Of a DNA stretch of 5,929 nucleotides, positions 1 to 5,779 are shown piece by piece. The translations under genes were made by a program, and so were the position numbers. The DNA lies in contig JAFDKD010000302.1 of NCBI GenBank assembly GCA_019307165.1, positions 1-5,929 on the forward strand, written 5' to 3'. This DNA comes from Deltaproteobacteria bacterium (GTDB lineage: Bacteria; Desulfobacterota; DSM-4660; Desulfatiglandales; Desulfatiglandaceae). The notes beneath the pieces are model-generated. The model was not told the DNA's origin, did no database searches, and was given only the letters and a program-made list of their open reading frames with translations. Within the stretch, counting starts at the first letter, position 1. Each line of letters starts with the position of its first letter.

Positions 1-1
1 G

Positions 2-2614
2 TATAACGAGATCAAGGAAGTCCGAGGGACGACGGCGCTTCAGATATTTTTTCGACAGTTCAAGAATTTCCTTATCCTTCTGCTCCTTGCCGCCGCGCTG
101 GTTTCCGCTTTTATCGGTCTATGGGAACACGGCATACAGGAGATGATCGAGGCCGGCTTGATCGTCCTCATCGTTCTTTTCATTGTGTGTGTCGGATTTT
201 ATCAGGAATATCATGCCGAAAAGGACCTGGAGGCCCTTAAGCGGATGCTTGATCCGGCGGCCGTGGTCGAACGTGGAACCCAAAAGAAAAAGATTCCTGC
301 CAGGGAATTGGTCCCCGGAGACATCATCCATTTGGAAGCGGGAGACCGCGTGCCTGCGGATTCCCGGATAGTCGAGGCGGTTCAACTCAAGATCGACGAG
401 AGCGTCTTGACCGGGGAGGCGGATCCGGTGAGAAAAGGCGCGGGTGTGCTTGACGGGGAACTGCCCGTGGGCGACCGGTCCAACATGACTCACATGGGCA
501 CGACGGTCACCTACGGCAAGGGCAAGGCCCTGGTTGTGGCAACGGGCATGGAAACGGAGTTCGGCCGGATCGCTTGCCGGATTCAGGAGATCGAAGACGA
601 AAAAACGCCGCTTCAGGAGCGCCTGGATGTCATTGGCAGGCAGATCGGCTGGGGGGTGCTCTGCCTTTGTGCCGTTGTGTTCGTCGTCGGCATCCTGGCG
701 CAGGAAATGCCCTGGCTGGAGATGTTTCTCGTGGCGGTCGCACTGGCCGTGGCGGCCGTTCCCGAAGGTCTGCCCGGGGTGGTGGTCGTTGCCCTGGGCA
801 TGGGGACCCGCCGCATGGTGGCGCGTCACGTCATTGTCCGCAAATTGCCCGCCGTGGAAACCCTCGGCTGCACGACCGTCATCTGCAGCGACAAGACCGG
901 CACCATCACCCACAACCAGATGACCGTTCGAAGGGTCTTTGCGGACGGAAAGACCGTTGAGGTGAGCGGAGACGGCTACACGCCCGAAGGCGGGTTTTCG
1001 ATTGACGGGAAAAAAATGGCGCCCCGGGACGATCCCGTGCTGGACAAGCTGCTGAGGGCCGCCGCGCTATGCAACAACGCGAGCCTTTTTCATGAAGCCG
1101 GGGAATGGAAGACCACCGGCGATCCTACTGAGATCTGCCTGCTGGTGGCGGCGGAAAAAGCCGGTATCCGCCGGGGAGATCTCCGGGAGACCTCGCCCCG
1201 GGTAGGGGAGACGGCGTTTAGTTCCGAGCGTAAGCGCATGGCCACCATCCATAAGGAAGGCGGGTCTTTTACCGCATATGTAAAAGGTGCGCCTGACATC
1301 CTTTCGGAGCGGTGTTCATCCATTCAGGGTCATGACGGCATTCGGCCCCTTTCAAGCGGCGAAAGGGGCGGCATCCTCCAAGCCAACGAACGGATGGCCA
1401 ATGACGCTCTTCGCGTGCTTGCCGTGGCATACCGGGCCTTTGTCCATGAAAACGCGATGGAAGACGCGGAGGAAGACCTTGTTTTCCTGGGCCTGCTGGG
1501 AATGAAGGACCCGCCCCGCGACGAGGCCAAAGCTGCCATCGGGCGATGTCGGGAAGCGGGCATTCGTACGGTAATGATCACCGGCGACCACCCGGCCACG
1601 GCCCTTGCCGTGGCCCGGGAAATAGGGCTCAACGTCGGCAGCGGGCAGGTCATCACCGGCGCCGAACTTTCCAAAATGCCACAAAATAAATTAAAAGAGA
1701 GAATTGAAGATACGACCATTTTCGCCCGGGTGAGTCCCGAACACAAACTGAGGATCGTATCCGCGCTCCAGGACCGGGGGCACGTGGTGGCCATGACGGG
1801 CGACGGCGTCAACGACGCGCCGGCCCTTAAAAAGGCGGACATCGGGGTGGCCATGGGCATTTCCGGCACCGACGTGGCCAGAGAGGCCTCGGACATGGTG
1901 CTCACCGACGATAATTTTTCCGGTATCGTGGGGGCCGTGAAGGAAGGCAGGGGGATCTATGACAATATCAGAAAATTCTTCGCCTATCTCATTTCCGGAA
2001 ATATCGGAGAGGTGCTGATCCTCTTCATCTCGTCCCTCTGGACTTCCGTTCCCATCGCCCTGACCGCCACGCAGATCTTGATCATCAACCTGGTGACCGA
2101 CGGCCTTCCCGCACTGGCGCTGGGGGCGGACCCCTTCGAACCCAACGCCATGAAACGGTCTCCACGGAGCCGGACGGAGCCCCTGCATCACGGGCTTGCG
2201 CCGTTCATTCTGGTCTATCCCATCATCATGGCGGCCGTGGCCTTGGGCGTGCTGTACCGGATTTACGACCCGGCCGCGGCAAATGAGGCAGAGGCCCGGA
2301 CGGCGGTGTTTCTGACCGTTGCATTTTTTGAAATGTTTCAGTCTTTTTCCGCCCGAAGCACGCGATACCCGTCGATCAAGGTGGGGCTTTTCAAGAACCG
2401 TTGGCTGGTCCTGGCGGTGGCCGGCTCTCTGGCGGTTTGCGTGGGCCTGGTGTATGCTCCCCTTCGAATCCCCTTTTTGGGTGTCGATCTGCATCAACTG
2501 GTTCGCCTGGTTCCGCTTCCATTGAGCGACTTTTTTTCGATAGTGGCGCTTTCAAGTTTAGGGTTTGTTTATTTAGAGCTGTCCAAGGCCTATGCTTCAC
2601 GGAAGGTGGGGTAG
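2..2614 (+). CDS. P-type cation ATPase, calcium-pump (type II) family, 5' partial
   Basis: Membrane pump that uses ATP to move cations, most likely Ca2+, across the cytoplasmic membrane. The frame is open from base 2, so the start lies outside the window. The 870 residues present already begin in the N-terminal cation-ATPase domain, so roughly 40-60 residues are probably missing. Methionine at base 143 is internal: helix M1 (about residues 23-41) lies upstream of it. In order: M1, M2 (50-68), actuator domain with LTGEA (Thr137, Glu139), M3 (217-236), M4 with PEGLP (254-258), phosphorylation site DKTGT (Asp297), nucleotide-binding KGAP (428), MITGD (525), TGDGVNDAPAL (599-609), then M5-M10. 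Residues matching SERCA calcium ligands are present: Glu255 (M4), Asn667 and Glu670 (M5), Asn696, Thr699 and Asp700 (M6), probably Glu777 (M8). The usual TGES reads TGEA. Family is certain; calcium specificity is inference, and other type II cations remain possible. Confidence 0.95.
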   Translation, partial: YNEIKEVRGTTALQIFFRQFKNFLILLLLAAALVSAFIGLWEHGIQEMIEAGLIVLIVLFIVCVGFYQEYHAEKDLEALKRMLDPAAVVERGTQKKKIPARELVPGDIIHLEAGDRVPADSRIVEAVQLKIDESVLTGEADPVRKGAGVLDGELPVGDRSNMTHMGTTVTYGKGKALVVATGMETEFGRIACRIQEIEDEKTPLQERLDVIGRQIGWGVLCLCAVVFVVGILAQEMPWLEMFLVAVALAVAAVPEGLPGVVVVALGMGTRRMVARHVIVRKLPAVETLGCTTVICSDKTGTITHNQMTVRRVFADGKTVEVSGDGYTPEGGFSIDGKKMAPRDDPVLDKLLRAAALCNNASLFHEAGEWKTTGDPTEICLLVAAEKAGIRRGDLRETSPRVGETAFSSERKRMATIHKEGGSFTAYVKGAPDILSERCSSIQGHDGIRPLSSGERGGILQANERMANDALRVLAVAYRAFVHENAMEDAEEDLVFLGLLGMKDPPRDEAKAAIGRCREAGIRTVMITGDHPATALAVAREIGLNVGSGQVITGAELSKMPQNKLKERIEDTTIFARVSPEHKLRIVSALQDRGHVVAMTGDGVNDAPALKKADIGVAMGISGTDVAREASDMVLTDDNFSGIVGAVKEGRGIYDNIRKFFAYLISGNIGEVLILFISSLWTSVPIALTATQILIINLVTDGLPALALGADPFEPNAMKRSPRSRTEPLHHGLAPFILVYPIIMAAVALGVLYRIYDPAAANEAEARTAVFLTVAFFEMFQSFSARSTRYPSIKVGLFKNRWLVLAVAGSLAVCVGLVYAPLRIPFLGVDLHQLVRLVPLPLSDFFSIVALSSLGFVYLELSKAYASRKVG

Positions 2615-2696
2615 CGCTTTCATGCGAACCCAACGATTGACGAGCACCGCTGCGCTGAGCACGAGCGATTGCTAACGCAATAATCCCCGCTTTTTC

Positions 2697-2725
2697 AAAG
2701 GAGGGAAGATAATCTTGCCTCCTTT
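2697..2725 (+). terminator. Hairpin, candidate terminator of the ATPase transcript
   Basis: An 8-bp outer stem (AAAGGAGG with CCTCCTTT) is separated by one G-G mismatch from an inner AAGA/TCTT stem with a three-base loop. It lies 82 bases past the ATPase stop codon. The T-run (2723-2726) is short and partly inside the stem, so intrinsic termination would be weak. The structure is clearly visible; its function is inferred. Confidence 0.5.
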
Positions 2726-2970
2726 TACACCATGTAAAGAAAACCGACGATCCATCCCCGCCCCTAACGTATCCCGACATCAAATTCCCAATAATCAGCT
2801 TTGTTTTTGCGGTGTTACGGGAAATCCAATCCCCGGCTGACTTTGGCACGGACATTGCCTTTTATAGTTTCAACTCGGCGGAGAACGGGCCTCAGGGTCG
2901 CGTTAACTCGTTGATGACCGATGAAGAAACGGCCCGATTGGCCAAGGTGATGCGGTCGATCTTTTTCTGA
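2713..2970 (+). pseudogene. Unrecognised open fragment without a start, possible C-terminal gene remnant
   Basis: This frame is open for 85 codons from the TAA at 2710-2712 to the TGA at 2968-2970. It has no ATG with a ribosome-binding site at its beginning; the only internal starts are a GTG at 2812 and an ATG at 2914, both unconvincing. The second half reads like real protein, with normal polar and charged composition (for example FGTDIAFYSFNSAENGPQG, then SLMTDEETARLAKVM), and might be the tail of a lost gene. I do not recognise the family. Its last codons overlap the beginning of the kinase remnant in another frame, and a sigma-54-like site lies inside it, so one of these readings may be accidental. 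It may not be coding at all. Confidence 0.3.
2844..2859 (+). promoter_or_regulatory. Candidate sigma-54 (RpoN) promoter
   Basis: The sequence TGGCACGGACATTGCC matches the RpoN consensus TGGCACG-N4-TTGC exactly, with correct spacing between the -24 GG and the -12 GC; only the last, weakly conserved base differs (C instead of A or T). Transcription would begin near 2870 and run through the kinase remnant into the two response regulators at 3262 and 3750. No enhancer-binding protein is encoded in the window. The site lies inside an uncertain open fragment, so it could be a chance match. Confidence 0.45.
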
Positions 2971-3211
2971 AAGAACGGACCGCCATTCTCTCCGCCATGG
3001 CCGATACCCATCGGTTTCAATCGATTGCCGACGACACGAGTCTCAGCAAAATCCTCGATGTGATGAACCTTAGGGCAGGAGGACCGGCCTGGGTTTGTGG
3101 GTCAGTTATGATATCATGAATGAACTGGGTGGGAGCATCGCCCTGAAAAGTGTTGTGGGGAAGGGGACGGCCTTTACGGTTCGGATTCCCGCCGTCGTTC
3201 CGGAAAGGTAA
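2946..3211 (+). pseudogene. Sensor histidine kinase remnant with large internal deletion
   Basis: Two pieces in different frames. Piece one (frame of base 2952, to about 3070) encodes GDAVDLFLKERTAIL followed by SAMADTHRFQSIADD and LSKILDVMN. I recognise this as resembling the N-terminal extracytoplasmic sensor segment of large membrane kinases of delta-proteobacteria (from memory). Piece two (3074-3211, another frame, preceded by TAG at 3071) encodes TGLGLWVSYDIMNELGG and then GKGTAFTVRIP before TAA. This is the G2 box and end of a HATPase_c domain. In an intact kinase several hundred residues would separate them: the rest of the sensor, the membrane helix, the phospho-accepting His domain and the N and G1 boxes, none of which is here. 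The product cannot be a working kinase. It ends 50 bases before the first response regulator, where a cognate kinase would be expected. The piece-two assignment is firm; piece one is moderate. Confidence 0.75.
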
Positions 3212-3261
3212 TAGCTTCGGTCTCCACTTTCAGCGCACGACGATTCGCCGAGGAGGGTCCT

Positions 3262-3717
3262 ATGGAGTATTTTAGAGTATTGATCGTGGATGACGAGGAA
3301 GATTTTCTCGAAACCCTGGTCAAACGTTTAGGGAAGCGGAACCTGGATGCCACGGGCGTTCTCAGTGGAGAGGAGGCCCTGGAGGCCATGAAGGAAAAGC
3401 TCTTTGACGTGGTGATCCTTGATGTCAAGATGCCCGGCGGCATGGATGGGATCGAGACCCTCAGGGAGGTCAAAAAAGTTCAGCCGCTGGCGGAGATCAT
3501 CCTGCTTACCGGTCACGGGTCCGTGGAGACCAGCATCGAAGGGTTGAAGCTTGGGGCCTTTGACTATCTGTTAAAACCCGTAAAGCTGGAAGACCTATTG
3601 CCCAAGCTGGCCGAGGCCTTTGAAAAAAAGAATTCCCATGACCAGAAGATCCGTAAGGCCAAAATCAAAGAGCTGGTCCGTTTCCCGGGCAGGGTGTTCG
3701 ATCAGGAAAAAAATTGA
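3262..3717 (+). CDS. Single-domain response regulator (CheY-like receiver), first of a pair
   Basis: Phospho-accepting signalling protein of 151 residues, cytoplasmic. The receiver fills residues 5-120: acidic pair Asp10/Asp11, phospho-acceptor Asp54 in VVILDVKMP, switch Thr83 in LLTGHG, and Lys105 in the LKP motif. No DNA-binding or enzymatic output domain follows, only a basic helical tail (about 122-151), so output is by protein contact or phosphotransfer. ATG at 3262 has an AGGAGGG ribosome-binding site at 3251-3257. One oddity: an extra glycine after the phospho-Asp loop (KMPGGMDG instead of the usual KMPGMDG), which the neighbouring paralog lacks. It follows the kinase remnant by 50 bases and precedes the second regulator by 32 bases, suggesting one transcript. 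Family certain; target unknown. Confidence 0.95.
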   Translation: MEYFRVLIVDDEEDFLETLVKRLGKRNLDATGVLSGEEALEAMKEKLFDVVILDVKMPGGMDGIETLREVKKVQPLAEIILLTGHGSVETSIEGLKLGAFDYLLKPVKLEDLLPKLAEAFEKKNSHDQKIRKAKIKELVRFPGRVFDQEKN

Positions 3718-3749
3718 CGTTATCGCAACAGATGCGGAGGCATTCGGCT

Positions 3750-4199
3750 ATGGAAGAGATGAAAATGATGCTTGTGGATGACGAGGAACGCTTCCTGTCG
3801 ACCACGAAAAAGTTGCTCGCAAAAAGGGGATATGACGTCATCGTGGCCGGCGGCGGAGAGGAAGCGCTGGAGAAACTGAGGACCCATAATATCCATGTGG
3901 TTATCCTGGACGTCAAAATGCCCGGCATGGACGGCATAGAGACGTTAAAAGCCATTAAAAGGCTGTATCCGCTGGTCGAGGTGATTATGCTCACCGGTCA
4001 CGGCACCGTGGAATCCGCGGTGGACGGATTGAAATCCGGCGCAACGGATTATCTGACAAAACCGGCGGACGTCAACGAACTCATCGAAAAGGCCGCGAAG
4101 GCGTTCGAAAACCGGAGACGGCTTGAAGAAAAGATCAGGGTCGCCCAGGCCAGAGCCAGCATGAAATCGCCGAGAGAAATCACCAGGGCGTCCGAGTAG
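3750..4199 (+). CDS. Single-domain response regulator (CheY-like receiver), second of a pair
   Basis: Phospho-accepting receiver protein of 149 residues with Asp10/Asp11, phospho-acceptor Asp54, Thr82 in MLTGHG and Lys104 in TKP, then a charged helical tail (about 110-149) with no output domain. I chose ATG 3750 because GGAGG lies at 3736-3740 with a 9-base spacer and the receiver fold begins right after it. The in-frame TTG at 3714, overlapping the previous stop, has no good ribosome-binding site and would add 12 residues before the fold. It resembles the preceding regulator along its whole length (by eye nearly half the residues identical, including VVILDVKMPG and MDGIETL), so the two look like a tandem duplication that has diverged. 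Probably co-transcribed with it. Its signalling target cannot be told from sequence. Confidence 0.94.
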   Translation: MEEMKMMLVDDEERFLSTTKKLLAKRGYDVIVAGGGEEALEKLRTHNIHVVILDVKMPGMDGIETLKAIKRLYPLVEVIMLTGHGTVESAVDGLKSGATDYLTKPADVNELIEKAAKAFENRRRLEEKIRVAQARASMKSPREITRASE

Positions 4200-4222
4200 C
4201 CCCCATTGAATCTACCACCTTT

Positions 4223-4244
4223 GCGGGAGGAGACTCACTCCTGC
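4223..4244 (+). terminator. Hairpin after the regulator pair, weak terminator candidate
   Basis: GCGGGAG pairs with CTCCTGC (7 bp including one G-U) around an 8-base loop, 24 bases after the second regulator's stop codon. No T-run follows, so it is not a typical intrinsic terminator; it could stabilise the 3' end of the message. Confidence 0.3.
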
Positions 4245-4505
4245 ATGTTGACGGCGATCGGGGGCGATCTGCATTGCGGGCGTTCTTGCAAACCTATTGA
4301 GAAATAGTGCCGCCATGATGACCTCGACGACATCAAGGCCGCTGAAGCGTATGACATCGGGGGGGATGGCCCGGGAACGACCTCAACAGATAGCTTGTTC
4401 CATGTAGGCAATCTCCCGTGGGGAGGGTGGATCACCGCGAGAACCGGCGGGAAGTGTATGGCTGATCTCTCGGCGGGGATCAGGTCAAAGGGTGCAGGAC
4501 TGAGG
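4245..4505. other. Spacer with no convincing gene
   Basis: No frame on either strand carries a start, ribosome-binding site and recognisable domain. One plus frame (from ATG 4245, interrupted by TAG at 4305-4307) reads protein-like for a stretch (DDLDDIKAAEAYDIGGDG near 4314-4367) and stays open into the heptamer array, which might reflect an eroded gene. I cannot name a family. Confidence 0.4.
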
Positions 4506-4645
4506 GCGGAAGGCCGTAGGCAGAAGGCGGATGACAGATGGCAGATGACAGATGGCAGATGACAGATGACAGATGGCAGATGACAGATGGCAGAAGGCAG
4601 ATGACAGATGGCAGATGGCAGATGGCGGATGGCGGAAGGCAGAGG
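4506..4645. repeat. Heptanucleotide tandem array, 20 units of RCAGATG
   Basis: Twenty consecutive 7-bp units stay in perfect register, with no indels. The core is GCAGATG or ACAGATG; units at both ends drift to GCGGAAG, GCAGAAG, GCGGATG and GCAGAGG. The middle copies (4534-4589) alternate mainly between the two core forms, suggesting a 14-bp higher-order unit amplified later. Because 7 is not a multiple of 3, translating it gives a 7-residue repeat rich in Trp, Gln, Asp and Arg, which I regard as artefactual. Such arrays expand by replication slippage. Confidence 0.95.
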
Positions 4646-4696
4646 ACCAGAAGTCAGGAAGACAGAGGGCGGTGGACGGAAAAAGAAGTCAGTAAA

Positions 4697-4775
4697 TCAG
4701 TGAGACGGTCGGACCGTGGGACGGAGGACGGTCGGACAGTAAGACGGTGGGACAGAGGACGGTGGGGCGGGTGGC
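4697..4775. repeat. Degenerate G-rich repeats with 31-bp period
   Basis: Variants of GACGGTSGG and GGACRGAGG follow one another. The 20-base block at 4716-4735 recurs at 4747-4766 with 18 of 20 bases identical, giving a period of 31 bp. The plus strand is strongly purine and G biased. It lies just after the heptamer array and may have arisen by the same slippage. No gene is seen here. Confidence 0.75.
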
Positions 4776-4827
4776 CCACAGGACAAGCGCAAACTTTAGA
4801 AAAGACATTTTTCCGGAGACATACCCT

Positions 4828-4840
4828 GCTGCGAAGCAGC
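4828..4840. repeat. Short perfect hairpin
   Basis: GCTGC and GCAGC pair around a GAA loop: five base pairs, mostly G-C. It is the first of three palindromes in 125 bases and shares the GCGAAGC core with the large one at 4904. Confidence 0.6.
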
Positions 4841-4846
4841 TGGATA

Positions 4847-4876
4847 TTTCCCTCGGGGAGCATCGCCCGGGGGAAA
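4847..4876. repeat. 11-bp palindrome
   Basis: TTTCCCTCGGG pairs with CCCGGGGGAAA (one G-U or mismatch) around an 8-base loop. The T-run is at the 5' side and the A-run at the 3' side on both strands, which is the reverse of an intrinsic terminator, so I call it a palindromic repeat. Confidence 0.65.
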
Positions 4877-4903
4877 AGATCTTTATCATCCTGTTTATCA
4901 AAT

Positions 4904-4950
4904 GAGCGAAGCGAACCCCGCCACATATCGGCGGGATCTCCGCTTCGCTC
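4904..4950. repeat. Two-tier palindrome, REP-like
   Basis: A perfect 10-bp outer arm (GAGCGAAGCG with CGCTTCGCTC) encloses a perfect 6-bp inner arm (CCCGCC with GGCGGG) around a 7-base loop, separated by short unpaired bulges. It lies about 90 bases past the stop of the minus-strand split-barrel gene; on that strand it is followed by ATTTGAT, a poor T-run, so it could act as a weak terminator or transcript-end stabiliser. The form also resembles REP or other scattered palindromic elements, which one window cannot prove. Confidence 0.7.
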
Positions 4951-4991
4951 CGATGGGCAAGCGGTTTATAAATTTGGACGGGCAATGTCCT

Positions 4992-5018
4992 TTCTTGGCG
5001 TCCTTGGCGATCTTGGCG
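4992..5018. repeat. Three tandem copies of a 9-bp unit (NNCTTGGCG)
   Basis: TTCTTGGCG, TCCTTGGCG and ATCTTGGCG follow each other without a gap, 22 bases past the stop codon of the minus-strand gene. Three copies are short, but the 7-base core CTTGGCG is identical in all. Confidence 0.8.
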
Positions 5019-5039
5019 AGAGAAATAATAACCGCAACT

Positions 5040-5546
5040 CTAGAGTCTGATCTCCTCCCGGAACCCGAAACGGATCTGATTGTCCAGATAATAGATCAAA
5101 GAGGGTGTGAATCGGTACAGGCGGACCCGGAAGCGGTTCCCGAAGGCTTCAAGGTCCGGGATTTCCCCCGGCTTGAAAAATTCACGGGTAAAGGGGAATT
5201 TTTTGAGGTAGGCGGCGATGGCCGCAGCTGCTTCCATTGGGGATTTCTCGCGGCGTATCGTGCCCGACATCTGCACCCCCCGGATTTCCTGCCACGTGGC
5301 GGCGGGCGCGTGGATGGATGCCGCCGCCTTGCCGCCCTCAAGGGACTCTCGTATGTGTCTGGCCTCCGGGTCCGAAAGAAAGTAAAAACCCGATTTGCGG
5401 AAAACGAAATACACGGGCGCGGCCCAGGCAGCGCCGTCTTCGGCGGTAGCCAGGGTCATTACCGCTTGATTGTCAATGATTTTCCCGGCCAGTTCGCGAA
5501 GCTTCCTGCCGGTGTATTCCGGAGATATGTCTTCATGCCGTGTCAC
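5040..5546 (-). CDS. Pyridoxamine 5'-phosphate oxidase-family FMN-binding split-barrel protein, YhbP-like
   Basis: Probable flavin-binding split-barrel protein, 168 residues, cytoplasmic. Family signatures: MTLATAEDG then AAPVYFVF (about 30-49), FYFLSDPEARH (54-64), the diagnostic WQEIRGVQMSGTIRR (85-99), and a C-terminal YRFTPSLIYYLDNQIRFGF (about 144-162), as in the UPF0306/YhbP group. True pyridoxamine-phosphate oxidases are longer and differ in their substrate-binding residues, so I do not infer vitamin B6 synthesis; members of this group often bind FMN or other cofactors and many have no assigned reaction. I chose GTG at 5546 because GGGAGG lies 7 bases upstream and the length fits the family. 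The in-frame ATG at 5636 lacks a ribosome-binding site and would add 30 highly charged residues outside the fold; it remains possible. Monocistronic, read from the promoter at 5676-5705. Confidence 0.88.
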   Translation of the reverse strand: MTRHEDISPEYTGRKLRELAGKIIDNQAVMTLATAEDGAAWAAPVYFVFRKSGFYFLSDPEARHIRESLEGGKAAASIHAPAATWQEIRGVQMSGTIRREKSPMEAAAAIAAYLKKFPFTREFFKPGEIPDLEAFGNRFRVRLYRFTPSLIYYLDNQIRFGFREEIRL

Positions 5547-5553
5547 ATCAGCG

Positions 5554-5559
5554 CCTCCC
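5554..5559 (-). promoter_or_regulatory. Ribosome-binding site that decides the GTG start
   Basis: GGGAGG on the minus strand, 7 bases before the GTG at 5546. It is the best Shine-Dalgarno in the leader in register with the main gene and is the reason for preferring the shorter protein. Confidence 0.7.
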
Positions 5560-5614
5560 GGTAACAAATCCTTATTACCCCGTATCGATTTTTCTTCCAA
5601 CCTCTTTTTGCGCC

Positions 5615-5648
5615 GGCACTCAAATTCCTCCGACATGGCTTGAGTGCC
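5615..5648 (-). promoter_or_regulatory. 9-bp perfect inverted repeat in the leader of the split-barrel gene
   Basis: GGCACTCAA and TTGAGTGCC form a perfect inverted repeat with a 16-base spacer, about 20-55 bases downstream of the predicted transcription start. As DNA it could be an operator where a repressor blocks elongation; as RNA it forms a hairpin whose loop carries GGAGG. On the transcript this GGAGG precedes a GTG (at 5619) opening a 14-codon reading frame that ends in TAA before the main gene's ribosome-binding site, a possible but unproven leader peptide. Confidence 0.5.
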
Positions 5649-5675
5649 AAAATGTAATCAAACATGCCGTTATGA

Positions 5676-5705
5676 ATTATAAGCGCAATGCCCTGAATAT
5701 GTCAA
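5676..5705 (-). promoter_or_regulatory. Consensus sigma-70 promoter of the split-barrel gene
   Basis: On the minus strand TTGACA (5705-5700) and TATAAT (5681-5676) both match the consensus in all six positions, with an 18-base spacer. Transcription should begin near 5669, giving a leader of about 120 bases to the GTG start. Such a strong core promoter suggests high expression unless repressed, which makes the inverted repeat just downstream more interesting. Confidence 0.8.
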
Positions 5706-5746
5706 AATATGGAAAATGGTGTTTGGATTATGTGTCAAAAAGCGTG
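5698..5746. repeat. Imperfect direct repeat around and upstream of the -35 box
   Basis: TGTCAAAA occurs at 5700-5707 and again at 5733-5740, 33 bp apart (about three helical turns), each followed within 3-5 bases by GGAAAA. The first copy contains the -35 box of the minus-strand promoter; the second could be a regulator site or an older promoter element. Confidence 0.4.
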
Positions 5747-5779
5747 GAAAAGATAAAAATAATTAATAATATCAATAAG

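Noticed and set aside
1691..2497. Long minus-strand open frame opposite the ATPase
   Set aside because: His/Gly/Arg-rich antisense shadow of a GC-rich conserved gene; no recognisable domain.
4235..4435. 66-codon minus-strand frame in the spacer after the regulators
   Set aside because: Pro/Ser-rich with no ribosome-binding site or domain; its tail overlaps the hairpin after the regulator pair.
4506..4645. CRISPR array
   Set aside because: Units are 7 bp and contiguous, with no spacers, and no cas gene is present.
4847..4876. Intrinsic terminator
   Set aside because: The A and T runs are on the wrong sides of the stem for termination in either direction.
4538..5050. 170-codon plus-strand open frame across the repeats
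   Set aside because: It begins inside the heptamer array, translates repeats and palindromes, has no ribosome-binding site or domain, and overlaps the end of the split-barrel gene on the other strand.
4902..5564. 220-codon plus-strand open frame opposite the split-barrel gene
   Set aside because: Antisense shadow: the minus strand carries clear family motifs, and this frame has Arg/Gly/Pro-rich composition with no domain.
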